Positions 34,201 to 41,878 of a stretch of 64,000 bases of DNA are shown here, in pieces. Each line of letters begins with the position of its first letter. Position 1 is the stretch's first letter. Source of the stretch: Bacillus licheniformis DSM 13 = ATCC 14580 (GTDB lineage Bacteria > Bacillota > Bacilli > Bacillales > Bacillaceae). A model generated the notes under the pieces. It saw only the letters and a list, made by a program, of their open reading frames with translations, did not search any database and was not told where the DNA came from. The stretch is taken from the NCBI RefSeq assembly GCF_000011645.1, contig NC_006270.3:801001-865000 (forward strand). Direction: 5' to 3'. Made by a program: the position numbers and the translations under genes.

Positions 34201-35633
34201 ATCCAGTCCTTCACTTCGCTTCCCGTCAGTTTGACGATATAGAGCGTATTGTCGTACAAATACAAATCGCCGATGTTTTTGATCGCAAGGTTTCCTGCTT
34301 TAATGTTTGTATAATAATCAGCACCGTTGCGTCCTCCTGCTTTGAACGGCGCGCCCGCTGATAAAATCGGCAGGTTTTCGTATTCCGTTCCCTTCATGAC
34401 ATCTTCCGCATACCATTTTTGTGCATCTGTGACAATCTGGATTGAAGGATCGTCTTTTACCTGCGCGAAAAAGCTGTTAATATCAGCTTCTGTTTGGCCA
34501 ACCGGCGCGCGGACGTATTCGAGCGTTTTTTCGTGCGTATCTTTAATCGCGGAAACGACGGTTTCGTTTCGCGACGTCACATTTCCGGCAATCGCTTCCG
34601 TTTTTGCGCTGGCATCTTTCACTTTCCATTTGCCGCCGTCCAGTTCAAGCTGCATATCGATAATTCCTAAATGGCTGCCCCAGTTCTTCGGCATGACGAC
34701 AGGAATGCCGTTGATCGTTCCTTTTTGGTTGTCGATCACGCCGTTACCGGGATAGTCGGTGCCGGGGAACAGACCGTGCTGATGTCCGGAGATGATCGCA
34801 TCTATTCCTTCCGTCTTGAGAGCCAGGTCGTATACGGCGTTTTCGGCTCCCGCCGCCTGTTCGCCATTTTCAATTCCGGAGTGGGCGATCGCGATGATCA
34901 CGTCGGCGCCTTCCTGTTTCATTTTTGGAATCGTTTCTTTTGCTGATTCGGTGATGTCCTGCACTGTGATTTTGCCGTCCAGGTGCTTTTTATCCCATGT
35001 TAAAATCTGAGGCGGAACGAAGCCGATATAGCCGACTTTAAGCTGGTGCTTTCGGCCGCTTTCATCCGTCAGCGTCCGGTCTTCAATATGATATGGCGTA
35101 TATTTGTTCTTTCCGTCCGGTGTTTTAATATTGGCATTGACGATGGGAAATTCGGCCCCTTTTATCGTGCCGTCAAGGAATTCAAGGCCGTAGTTGAATT
35201 CGTGGTTTCCGAGCGTGCCGGCGTCATATTGCAGTTTGTTCATGACATCAATGATCGGGTGTGTTTTCGTTCCGGAGATAATCGATTCACGTTCATGTTT
35301 GAAGATGTATTCCCCTAGAGGGTTTCCTTGAATTAAGTCGCCGTTGTCGACAAGAATCGTGTTAGGATTCCGGCTCCGGTACTTTTCGATCAGCTGAGCC
35401 GTTCGTGCCAGTCCGAATTCAGCCGTTTCTTTGTCGGCATAGTAGTCATAATCCATCATATGGGCGTGGATATCTGTCGTACCCAAGATGCTGAGGCTGA
35501 TCAGCGGGTGTTCGTTTTGTTCTTCTGCATATGTCTGGGTGTTTGGCATGAGTAAACTGAGTATCATCACTGAGGTTAGCAGAATACGGAGAATGTTTTT
35601 CCTTGAAAACCGTCTTTTCTGTATTCCCACCAT
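31296..35633 (-). CDS. yfkN: cell-wall-anchored trifunctional nucleotide phosphoesterase YfkN
   Basis: The 1445-residue exported enzyme holds two metallophosphatase/5'-nucleotidase modules: the first with GTTDIHAHMMDYDY and GNHEFNYG, the second with HTNDTHAHLDG and GNHEFDKG. It has an N-terminal signal peptide (about 1-36, ending TQTYA) and a C-terminal Gly/Ser-rich linker, LPDTA sorting motif, hydrophobic helix and KRRKLQI tail. B. subtilis YfkN has 2',3'-cyclic nucleotide phosphodiesterase and nucleotidase activity and is displayed by sortase YhcS. ATG 35633 with AAAGGTGGAG is used; the frame is open 30 codons further but without a signal-like start. Confidence 0.94.
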   Translation of the reverse strand: MVGIQKRRFSRKNILRILLTSVMILSLLMPNTQTYAEEQNEHPLISLSILGTTDIHAHMMDYDYYADKETAEFGLARTAQLIEKYRSRNPNTILVDNGDLIQGNPLGEYIFKHERESIISGTKTHPIIDVMNKLQYDAGTLGNHEFNYGLEFLDGTIKGAEFPIVNANIKTPDGKNKYTPYHIEDRTLTDESGRKHQLKVGYIGFVPPQILTWDKKHLDGKITVQDITESAKETIPKMKQEGADVIIAIAHSGIENGEQAAGAENAVYDLALKTEGIDAIISGHQHGLFPGTDYPGNGVIDNQKGTINGIPVVMPKNWGSHLGIIDMQLELDGGKWKVKDASAKTEAIAGNVTSRNETVVSAIKDTHEKTLEYVRAPVGQTEADINSFFAQVKDDPSIQIVTDAQKWYAEDVMKGTEYENLPILSAGAPFKAGGRNGADYYTNIKAGNLAIKNIGDLYLYDNTLYIVKLTGSEVKDWIEMSAGQFNQIDPSKSGEQALLNPDFRSYNFDVIDGVTYQIDVTQPAKYNASGGVKNPQANRVKQLSYNGKPVRDDQEFLVVTNNYRASGGGGFPHLTQDKVVYAAADENRQVLMNYIMEKKTVNPAADNNWSIAPIKGADVTFESSLLAKPFAEKANDIDFVRESENKGYGVYKLNFDGSEPPVDDENWTLTVMHTNDTHAHLDGAARRAAKVKEIRSETENNVLLDAGDVFSGDLYFTKWNGLADLKLMNMMGYDAMTFGNHEFDKGPKVLADFLSGNYTAVDPLNRHQLEKPDFPIVSSNVDVSKEPKLRSFQKEPAVLAAGKKKESGIYPYILLDVNGEQVGVFGLTTEDTSYTSSPGPNIAFHDAYQSAEKTVKELKEKEKVNKIIALTHLGYNRDLELAKKVKGIDLIIGGHTHTLVDHLKVVENEEPTIVAQVKDYGQFLGRVDVVFDENGVVQTDQSRFNLIAIDDKVDEDPPGKEVLDGFKEDIDELKKKKVGYADVPLDGKREHVRSKETNLGNFIADGMLKKAKQAGGADIAITNGGGIRSGIAKGEITLGDVLTVMPFGNTLYAADLTGAQIKEALEHGVSQVEEGGGAFPHVSGLSFTFTLSKPKGERILDVNLVNDKGDAVPLDLDKTYRVATNNFMGGGGDGYSVFKEAKNGVDLGFTDYDIFTEQLALYDSVSPNIENRITEVFLPDRQADGSWTLAEKPFETYAKNANQAIAYFPDTEKEHIMLNMTKAQTDLVKERTGDPSITLKNDRIAMQLPAVNLASEKTKISIKIAKDIKQAVTKVYDFNIQQNGKTVSTFKEPVGLLFQVDAPDKHLSVYYVDRKNNSFTKVTNGYTKGRTVAGYVDHFSEYTVMNDNDAGSPSLPTGSGDDDTPDGGSGGEPPASPGAGSGGDGSGGHDSGGADDGNEPSDGSNGGFLPDTASNAYHWLMLGLLLLISGSGLYLYQRKRRKLQI

Positions 35634-35795
35634 TTCTCCACCTTTCAGATTAGAGTAACAATTTCTATTGTAAGAACTTTTTGTAAAGTTTTGTAGAACT
35701 TTCGTTGCGAATATTGTAAACACTCAGAAAATGATTCCAAAGTCTGTCTCTGTCTGCCGGGTGACTTAGGTACTTTGTCGCGAGGGCGTGGGGAT

Positions 35796-35820
35796 GTTTT
35801 ATTTAGTGTGGCAGGGGTAA
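35796..35820 (+). promoter_or_regulatory. sigma-B promoter of yfkM
   Basis: GTTTTA and GGGTAA are 13 bases apart, a near-perfect general stress (sigma-B) promoter. It lies 41 bases before the yfkM start; YfkM is a known general stress protein in B. subtilis. Confidence 0.8.
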
Positions 35821-35861
35821 ATAGATTTATGTAGACAGAAGCTTCTGGGAGGGTGATCAAT

Positions 35862-36377
35862 ATGAGCAAAAAAATTGCAGTTGTTCTGACAGATTACTTT
35901 GAGGATTCGGAGTATACCGAGCCTGCGAAAGCGTTCAAAGACGCCGGACACCAGCTTACGGTTATTGAAAAAGAAAAAGGCAAAACGCTGAAAGGCAAAC
36001 AAGGCGAGGCGCAAGTGGAAACAGATGCGTCCATTGACGAAGTCAGCCCGGCTGATTTTGACGCATTGTTGATTCCGGGCGGATTTTCGCCGGATATTCT
36101 TAGAGCCGACCAGCGTTTCGTATCGTTTGCAAAATCCTTTATGGATGACAAAAAACCGGTGTTTGCGATCTGCCACGGCCCGCAGCTTTTAATCACCGCC
36201 AAGGCTCTGGACGGTCGCGGTGCGACAGGCTACACATCGATTCAAGTCGATTTGGAAAACGCCGGGGTCAAATTTAAGGACGAGGAAGTTGTCGTCTGCC
36301 AGAACCAGCTTGTCACAAGCCGGACGCCTGACGACATCCCTGCGTTTACACGAGAATCTTTGAAGCTGCTCGGCTGA
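35862..36377 (+). CDS. yfkM: DJ-1/PfpI-family general stress protein YfkM
   Basis: The 171-residue cytosolic protein has the nucleophile Cys104 in the elbow AICHGPQ, the acidic residue in LTDYFEDSEYTEP and LIPGGFSPD, typical of PfpI-like deglycase/protease family members. B. subtilis YfkM is general stress protein 18. ATG 35862 with GGGAGGGTG upstream is preferred to GTG 35853. Transcribed alone between a sigma-B promoter and a terminator. Confidence 0.93.
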   Translation: MSKKIAVVLTDYFEDSEYTEPAKAFKDAGHQLTVIEKEKGKTLKGKQGEAQVETDASIDEVSPADFDALLIPGGFSPDILRADQRFVSFAKSFMDDKKPVFAICHGPQLLITAKALDGRGATGYTSIQVDLENAGVKFKDEEVVVCQNQLVTSRTPDDIPAFTRESLKLLG

Positions 36378-36380
36378 TGA

Positions 36381-36413
36381 AAAAAGACCGGAATAGATTT
36401 CCGGTCTTTTTTT
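36381..36413. terminator. terminator between yfkM and yfkK
   Basis: AAAAAGACCGG / CCGGTCTTTTTTT hairpin between convergent genes, usable in both directions. Confidence 0.9.
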
Positions 36414-36417
36414 ATGT

Positions 36418-36633
36418 TTATTTTCGGAGTGCGGCCAGTTCCTCTGCGATTGCCTGCATTTCGCTCGGACTGAAAGATTTCTTTTTCATCACCATTTGGT
36501 GCAGGTATTCAAGGTCTTCAAGCTTTTCATTGCTGAAGTCTTCAGCTTTAATGACGCCGATGTTCAGCATGTTTAATTTCTGTGAGATCTCTTCGATCAT
36601 TTTGTTCAGCTCGGCTGTTTTTTGATCTGACAA
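36418..36633 (-). CDS. yfkK: YfkK, DUF1128 small protein
   Basis: The 71-residue, highly charged helical protein has the sequence [18 protein letters not shown] and [20 protein letters not shown], which matches the DUF1128 family (B. subtilis YfkK, same length). The start is TTG with GAAAGGATG nine bases upstream. Function unknown. In B. subtilis a transporter gene (yfkL) lies between yfkM and yfkK; it is absent here. Confidence 0.85.
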   Translation of the reverse strand: MSDQKTAELNKMIEEISQKLNMLNIGVIKAEDFSNEKLEDLEYLHQMVMKKKSFSPSEMQAIAEELAALRK

Positions 36634-36722
36634 GAAGGCACATCCTTTCTCACTGATTTCGTAGTCTTTATTGTAACAGAATTAAGCGAGAAGAAAAGGA
36701 CGGCTGTCAAAAAGCATTTGGC

Positions 36723-38081
36723 TTAAACAGATACGCTGTTTTGCTTTTCTTCTTTTTCGGCTTTGATTTTGGCGAGGATCTGTTTGGATTCATAGACGAC
36801 AATGCCTGTCAAACCGAGCAGGCCGATCAGGTTCGGAATTGCCATCAGGCCGTTCAGCATATCGGCAAGCGCCCAGACGAAGTCATTTTTAAAGACCGCT
36901 CCGAAAAAGACGGCGATCACAAAGATGATACGATAGACGATCGCATATTTTTCATTCAGCAGGTAGGTGAAGCATTTTTCTCCGTAGTACGACCAGCCCA
37001 AAATCGTCGAGTAGGCGAACAGCAGCAGTCCGATCGCGACGATTGTCGATCCCGCAGGACCAAGAAAGTGTGCGAATGTCATCGATGTCAGGGCATCGGT
37101 TTTTTCTGTCAGATACATATTTCCCATGACAATTGATATCCCCGTAATCGAACAGACAATCAATGTGTCGATGAAAACCTGGGTCATAGAGACAAGCGCC
37201 TGGCGGGCCGGCATATCGGTTTTTGCCGCGGCTGCGGCGATCGGCGCCGAGCCGAGACCTGCTTCATTTGAAAATACGCCCCGCGCTACGCCCCAGCGGA
37301 TCACGGTTCCGATCGCGCCTCCTGCCACGGCTTGCCCGGTAAACGCGTCAGAGAAAATTAAACCGACAGCGCCGGGGACAAGTTCAAAGTTTGTGACAAG
37401 AATGATCAATCCGGCGATGACATAAAATAAAGCCATGACCGGCACGAACAGCGAGGTGACTCTGCCGATGCTTTTAATTCCCCCGAGAATGACAAGGGCG
37501 GTAAAAGTCGTGACAATAATGCCGGTTACCCAGGCAGGAACGGAAAAAGTGGAGCTCATGACTCCGGATACAGAATTTGACTGAACCATATTGCCTATTC
37601 CAAAAGCGGCAAGCGCCCCGAATATGGCAAATAACACGCCAAGCCACTTTTGCTTGAGGCCGTGTTCCAAATAATACATCGGACCGCCTGACATTTCGCC
37701 GTTTTTATCTTTCACGCGGAATCTGACAGCAAGCACCGCTTCAGCATATTTCGTCGCCATTCCGAAGAAGGCGGCGAGCCACATCCAAAATACGGCGCCC
37801 GGCCCGCCGGCAATAACAGCTGAGGCGACGCCGACGATATTCCCTGTGCCGACCGTAGCGGCAAGGGCGGTCATCAGCGCCTGAAAGTGGGAAATATCGC
37901 CTTCGGAGGATTTATCCTGATGCCTTGAAAAGGCGAGCTTTAAAGAGTAAGGCAAAAGTCTGACCTGCAAAAAAGCCAGCCTGAAAGTCAAATAAATCCC
38001 TGTTCCAACAATGAGAATCAAAAGCGGAGGCCCCCATAAAAAACCGTTCATTGTATCTACAATATGTGAAATAAATTCCAT
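36723..38081 (-). CDS. alanine/glycine:sodium symporter (AGCS family), second copy
   Basis: The 452-residue membrane transporter has AGCS signatures FQALMTALAATVGTGNIVGV, GGPGAVFWMWLAAFFGMATKY, MSGGPMYYLEHGL and RGVFSNEAGLGSAPIAAAAA. It is a paralogue of YflA at 4.0 kb but only moderately similar, so probably a different amino acid is carried. ATG with AAAGGGGGAT upstream. This gene separates yfkK from yfkJ, which are neighbours in B. subtilis, so it is either an insertion here or lost there. Confidence 0.9.
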   Translation of the reverse strand: MEFISHIVDTMNGFLWGPPLLILIVGTGIYLTFRLAFLQVRLLPYSLKLAFSRHQDKSSEGDISHFQALMTALAATVGTGNIVGVASAVIAGGPGAVFWMWLAAFFGMATKYAEAVLAVRFRVKDKNGEMSGGPMYYLEHGLKQKWLGVLFAIFGALAAFGIGNMVQSNSVSGVMSSTFSVPAWVTGIIVTTFTALVILGGIKSIGRVTSLFVPVMALFYVIAGLIILVTNFELVPGAVGLIFSDAFTGQAVAGGAIGTVIRWGVARGVFSNEAGLGSAPIAAAAAKTDMPARQALVSMTQVFIDTLIVCSITGISIVMGNMYLTEKTDALTSMTFAHFLGPAGSTIVAIGLLLFAYSTILGWSYYGEKCFTYLLNEKYAIVYRIIFVIAVFFGAVFKNDFVWALADMLNGLMAIPNLIGLLGLTGIVVYESKQILAKIKAEKEEKQNSVSV

Positions 38082-38215
38082 AGGCGAAATATCCCCCTTT
38101 AATTTTGTGTCTAACTAGAATATTCTGAAAGTTTGTTAGATTTGTCAATAGCATTGTCATCTTTTCTTCCCAAAGTTGAAAAAAACAGAAAAATCTTTAG
38201 TATAAAAGCAAAAGT

Positions 38216-38242
38216 GTTTTTTCTTTCTGAAAAGTGGGGAAA
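38216..38242 (+). promoter_or_regulatory. candidate sigma-B promoter of yfkJIH
   Basis: GTTTTT and GGGAAA with a 15-base spacer resemble the sigma-B consensus GTTTAA-N13/15-GGGWAW. It lies 22 bases before the yfkJ start codon. Confidence 0.5.
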
Positions 38243-38264
38243 GAATAGAGGAGGCTCCTGAGTG

Positions 38265-38735
38265 ATGATCAAAGTGTTATTTGTCTGCCTCGGCAATATT
38301 TGCCGATCTCCGATGGCAGAAGCTGTATTTAACGATATGCTCAAAAAAAGCGGACTGGAGGACCGGATCGAAGCCGATTCGGCTGGCACAGGAAGCTGGC
38401 ATGTCGGCAAACCGCCTCATGAAGGCACAAGGTCGCTGCTGTCTGAAAAAAAGATAAGCTGCGAAGGCCTGTATGCAAGGCAGATTACTGACAAGGACCC
38501 GGAAGCGTTCGATTATATCATCGCAATGGATGCCGAAAATGCAGGCCATGTGAGAAGCCTTGCCGGCTACGGGAGCAAAGCCGTCATCCGGAGGCTGCTC
38601 GACTATGTCGAAGACTGTGAGACGGCAGATGTTCCTGATCCATACTACACCGGGAACTTTGAAGAGGTGTACGAACTCGTCGCGAAAGGGTGCCGCGAAT
38701 TGCTGAAGGACATTCGAAAAGAACACAATCTATAA
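38265..38735 (+). CDS. yfkJ: low-molecular-weight protein tyrosine phosphatase YfkJ
   Basis: The 156-residue enzyme has the P-loop CLGNICRS (Cys8, Arg14) at the N-terminus and the general-acid VPDPYYTGN near the C-terminus. YfkJ in B. subtilis dephosphorylates phosphotyrosine and contributes to stress resistance; phosphoarginine is an alternative substrate in the related YwlE. ATG 38265 is chosen over GTG 38262; GAGGAGGC is well placed. First gene of yfkJ-yfkI-yfkH. Confidence 0.94.
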   Translation: MIKVLFVCLGNICRSPMAEAVFNDMLKKSGLEDRIEADSAGTGSWHVGKPPHEGTRSLLSEKKISCEGLYARQITDKDPEAFDYIIAMDAENAGHVRSLAGYGSKAVIRRLLDYVEDCETADVPDPYYTGNFEEVYELVAKGCRELLKDIRKEHNL

Positions 38736-38756
38736 AAACGAAGGGAGAGATTTTTT

Positions 38757-39107
38757 ATGAAAAACGACCGCGTTTTCATCAGAAATATCCTCCTCGGCGC
38801 TTCGGTCGGGGCGGTTATGTCACTGCTGCACAAACCGACTAGGGAAGCGTGCGGTGCAAAGCTTACCGCGTGCAAAAACAAAGTCCGCCTTTACCGTGCA
38901 AATCCCGGCATGCTCACCGAATGCGTGAAAGAAAAAATGGACGAAGCCAAAAAGCTGACGGCTTCCATATCGGATGATTTGAGCTTCTTAAATCAACAGA
39001 TAAAAGAGCTGAAGGAAACGACGCCAAAAGTGATCGGCCTGATTGAGGAAACGAGGGATCACTTCACAGCCAAATCCAAAGGACGTACGGAGCCGGAAAA
39101 AGAATGA
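38757..39107 (+). CDS. yfkI: YfkI, YtxH-type general stress protein
   Basis: The 116-residue protein begins with a short hydrophobic segment (NILLGASVGAVMSLLHKPTRE), followed by a charged coiled-coil-like tail (LNQQIKELKETTPK). This YtxH-like layout is typical of Bacillus stress proteins; the gene is syntenic with yfkI. GAAGGGAGAG precedes ATG. It overlaps yfkH by four bases (ATGA). Confidence 0.82.
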   Translation: MKNDRVFIRNILLGASVGAVMSLLHKPTREACGAKLTACKNKVRLYRANPGMLTECVKEKMDEAKKLTASISDDLSFLNQQIKELKETTPKVIGLIEETRDHFTAKSKGRTEPEKE

Positions 39108-39919
39108 GTTTTTTGAAAGAGCTGGGCTGGCGTTTTTTCCTTCATGAAGGACCGAGCAAATCGGCGGAACTTGCCTACTTTTTTCTATTGTCTCTGTTTC
39201 CGTTTATGATTTTCCTATTGACATTGATCGGCTACCTGCCTGTCAAAACGGGCGATGTCATCGGGCTGATCGAACAGTATGCCCCAGAAGACACGATGTC
39301 CGTCATTGAAGAGACCCTGAATACCGGAAACAGGGGCCTGCTTTCTTTCGGGATCATTGCGGCGCTCTGGTCTGCATCAAACGGATTGAACGCGATTGTC
39401 AGGGCCTTTAACCATGCTTATGAAGTAGAGGAAAACCGCTCTTTTATCATGGTTCGGCTGACATCGCTCCTTTTGACCGCCGCGATGGTTTTCACAATAT
39501 TGGTCGCGCTTCTTCTGCCTGTATTCGGGAGGGCCATCGGCCATTTTATCGCCAATCTGGACGGTACGCCGGAGATGTTTCTGACGGCATGGTCAGCGCT
39601 TCGCTGGGGAATCAGCCCGCTTGTGCTGCTGATCGTCTTTACGGCTTTGTACTTTTTTGCTCCGAATAAACGGCTGTCATTTAAATTCGTGCTTCCGGGA
39701 GCTGTTGCAGCGACCGCCGGCTGGATCCTCGTCAGCGTCCTGTTCTCATACTATGTCAGCGAATTTGCAAACTACAGTGCGACATACGGAAGCCTCGGCG
39801 GCATCATCGTCCTGATGATCTGGTTTTATTTAAGCGGAATGATGATTATTCTTGGAGGGGAAATCAATGCCCTTTTACATAAGCGTAAAATCATTCCTGA
39901 AGAAAATCCGCGGAATTGA
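39104..39919 (+). CDS. yfkH: YihY/BrkB-family membrane protein YfkH
   Basis: The 271-residue protein has about six membrane segments and the family pattern SKSAELAYFFLLSLFPF, LWSASNGLNAIVRAFNHAYEVEENRSF and YGSLGGIIVLMIWFYLSG. The family was once misnamed ribonuclease BN; its role is unknown. Translationally coupled to yfkI and probably under the same stress promoter. Confidence 0.9.
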   Translation: MSFLKELGWRFFLHEGPSKSAELAYFFLLSLFPFMIFLLTLIGYLPVKTGDVIGLIEQYAPEDTMSVIEETLNTGNRGLLSFGIIAALWSASNGLNAIVRAFNHAYEVEENRSFIMVRLTSLLLTAAMVFTILVALLLPVFGRAIGHFIANLDGTPEMFLTAWSALRWGISPLVLLIVFTALYFFAPNKRLSFKFVLPGAVAATAGWILVSVLFSYYVSEFANYSATYGSLGGIIVLMIWFYLSGMMIILGGEINALLHKRKIIPEENPRN

Positions 39920-39967
39920 GCAATCTATAATAGAACAATTCATGAGTTCAAAAGCGGAGGGATCATC

Positions 39968-40075
39968 ATGGCAAAACACACGAAAAAAGGCGGCAGCCAT
40001 AATAAACAAAATTCAAAGCAAAGTCCGAAGAACAAAACGAGCGGAAGCGCCAACGGACAAAACGGATATCATTAA
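39968..40075 (+). CDS. 35-aa basic hydrophilic protein, possible minor spore protein
   Basis: A tiny gene with perfect GGAGG seven bases before ATG and a strong terminator right after the stop. The product MAKHTKKGGSHNKQNSKQ... contains Lys, Asn, Gln, Ser and Gly almost exclusively and no hydrophobic core, which resembles minor small acid-soluble spore proteins in composition. I do not recognise a family. It may be co-transcribed with yfkJIH. Confidence 0.6.
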   Translation: MAKHTKKGGSHNKQNSKQSPKNKTSGSANGQNGYH

Positions 40076-40085
40076 AAATTGCCTT

Positions 40086-40116
40086 AAAAGGCCGGCTCCA
40101 GCAGCCGGCCTTTTTT
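40086..40116. terminator. bidirectional terminator before yfkF
   Basis: AAAAGGCCGGCT / AGCCGGCC stem with T6 on the plus strand, between convergent genes. Confidence 0.9.
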
Positions 40117-41293
40117 ACATTGGCGCCGCCTCAGATTGTTCGAGAGCGCCGTTTTTCTTCGTTTTGCCAAAGAGCACCCCGATCCAGATCAACACCATCA
40201 CGCATGTAATCAAATAAAACAGGTTGCTGTTATGGAATATCTGCATATACCACCCGCCTGCAACCGGACCGAAAATGCTTCCGAAGCTGAATGTAATTCC
40301 GCACATCAAGTTCCCGGCCGGGAGAAGGCGTTTTGGAAGCAGGTCGGCCATAAAACTGATGCCGAGTGAAAAAGTTGATCCCACAGCCATTCCGGCTATG
40401 AAAAAACATGCCGCAAGCAGAAGAACGGATTCGGAAAAGCCCGCAGCAAAGAAGCAGCCTGCCCCGACAGCCAATATGACAAGGAGTACATTTCGCCTTC
40501 CGTACTTGTCGCTCAACACGCCGAGCGGATACTGAAAGACGATGCTTCCGATCGCAAAAGCCGGAAGAATGATCGATACGCCTTCGACGGAAATGCCCGA
40601 CCGGAGCGCATAGACGGGAAAATTGCCGTTCAGGGCGGTTTCCAAAAAGCCGTAGCCGAATGTCGGCAAAAACGCGACCCACCCAAGCAGGAAGGCTTGA
40701 GCGAAACGCTTCAAGCTGTTATCGCTGCGGCTTTCAGAGCCGCTTTTCTCAGGGAAATCGTTTTGCAGGCAAAAAATAAACAGCCATGCCAGCAGGCTGA
40801 ACGCACCTGAGACGATAAACGGCAATGATGGGGCGATGTTGACAAGCGGCGTTAAAAAAGGCCCGGCTGCAAATCCCAAACCAAACGAAAGGCCGTACAA
40901 AGAGATATTGCGGCCGCGTTTTTTTTCAGACGATAATGTGGTCACCCAAGTTTGCGTTGAAAAGTGCAGCATATGATCCCCGATTCCGATCAAGAGCCGC
41001 AAAAAGAACCAAACGATAAACGACTGAATAAAAACAAAGGCGAACAAACTCGCGCACACCATCACCCCGCCGATGACAATCAGCGGTTTAAAACCGAGCC
41101 TGCGAAGCGGTGCTTCCATGAAAGGCGAAGCGATCAGGACGCCGATGTAGAGGCCTGTCGCATGAAGCCCGTTCAGTGCAGCCGAATGGCCTTCCTGTTC
41201 GAAAATAACAGAGATGACCGGAAGGAGCATCCCTTGCGAAAAACCTGATATACTGACAATCAAAACGAGAATGAAAAAGTGAAATCTAGTCAT
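40115..41293 (-). CDS. yfkF: MFS transporter YfkF
   Basis: The 392-residue transporter has 12 predicted membrane segments. The MFS loop motif appears in the second half (GVLSDKYGRRNVLLV). No substrate can be assigned. ATG 41293 with AAGGAGAA is chosen; 14 further in-frame codons upstream lack a ribosome site. Matches yfkF in position and length. Confidence 0.87.
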   Translation of the reverse strand: MTRFHFFILVLIVSISGFSQGMLLPVISVIFEQEGHSAALNGLHATGLYIGVLIASPFMEAPLRRLGFKPLIVIGGVMVCASLFAFVFIQSFIVWFFLRLLIGIGDHMLHFSTQTWVTTLSSEKKRGRNISLYGLSFGLGFAAGPFLTPLVNIAPSLPFIVSGAFSLLAWLFIFCLQNDFPEKSGSESRSDNSLKRFAQAFLLGWVAFLPTFGYGFLETALNGNFPVYALRSGISVEGVSIILPAFAIGSIVFQYPLGVLSDKYGRRNVLLVILAVGAGCFFAAGFSESVLLLAACFFIAGMAVGSTFSLGISFMADLLPKRLLPAGNLMCGITFSFGSIFGPVAGGWYMQIFHNSNLFYLITCVMVLIWIGVLFGKTKKNGALEQSEAAPM

Positions 41294-41393
41294 CGGCCGA
41301 TTCTCCTTATCCGTAATCCTTCTTTGATCGTACAACTTTCAGAAGTTTTCAGGCAAGGCGATTTTTCTTTTTCTTTCATAAGAGGTGTGATTC

Positions 41394-41774
41394 ATGGAAA
41401 TCGTGTGGAATCAGAACGGCTTTGAGGCTGATCTGGAATATGGGAAGCTTAAAATATCAAGCAATGAAGAAGCGGGATTCAGGCCTTATCAATTGCTGGC
41501 CGCTTCGATTGCGGCATGCAGCGGAACCGTTCTTCGTAAAATTTTGGAAAAGAAAAGGATACAGCTGAAAGATATGATCATCGAAACAAAAGAAGAACGC
41601 ATTTCCGAAGAGGCTGGCCGCATCAAAAGCATCCATCTTCACTTCATATTGAAGGGAGAAAACCTCGGTGCAGAACAAATCAAAAAGGCGCTGAGAATAG
41701 CGCTGAAAAACTGCGCCATGGTGAGGTCTGTTGAAAACAGTATTGACATCATCGAAACATTTGAGATTCGCTGA
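41394..41774 (+). CDS. OsmC-family protein
   Basis: The 126-residue protein has the OsmC layout with two redox cysteines, one in LLAASIAACSGTVL and one in ALKNCAMVRSV. Family members reduce organic hydroperoxides or have unknown thiol functions; the Ohr and YhfA branches cannot be distinguished here. ATG with GAGGTG upstream. Divergent from yfkF by 100 bases. Confidence 0.85.
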   Translation: MEIVWNQNGFEADLEYGKLKISSNEEAGFRPYQLLAASIAACSGTVLRKILEKKRIQLKDMIIETKEERISEEAGRIKSIHLHFILKGENLGAEQIKKALRIALKNCAMVRSVENSIDIIETFEIR

Positions 41775-41878
41775 TGTTTAAAAACATGCGCCGCTGCGGA
41801 ATAGATCAGTATGCCGTATATAAAGCGAAAAGTTCGCACAAAAATAACCTACACCAAAAAAGAAAAGAGGAATGAAAA

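Noticed and set aside
35634..35723. 30-codon N-terminal extension of YfkN
   Set aside because: It would place extra polar residues before a clear signal peptide and has no ribosome site, whereas ATG 35633 has AAAGGTGGAG.
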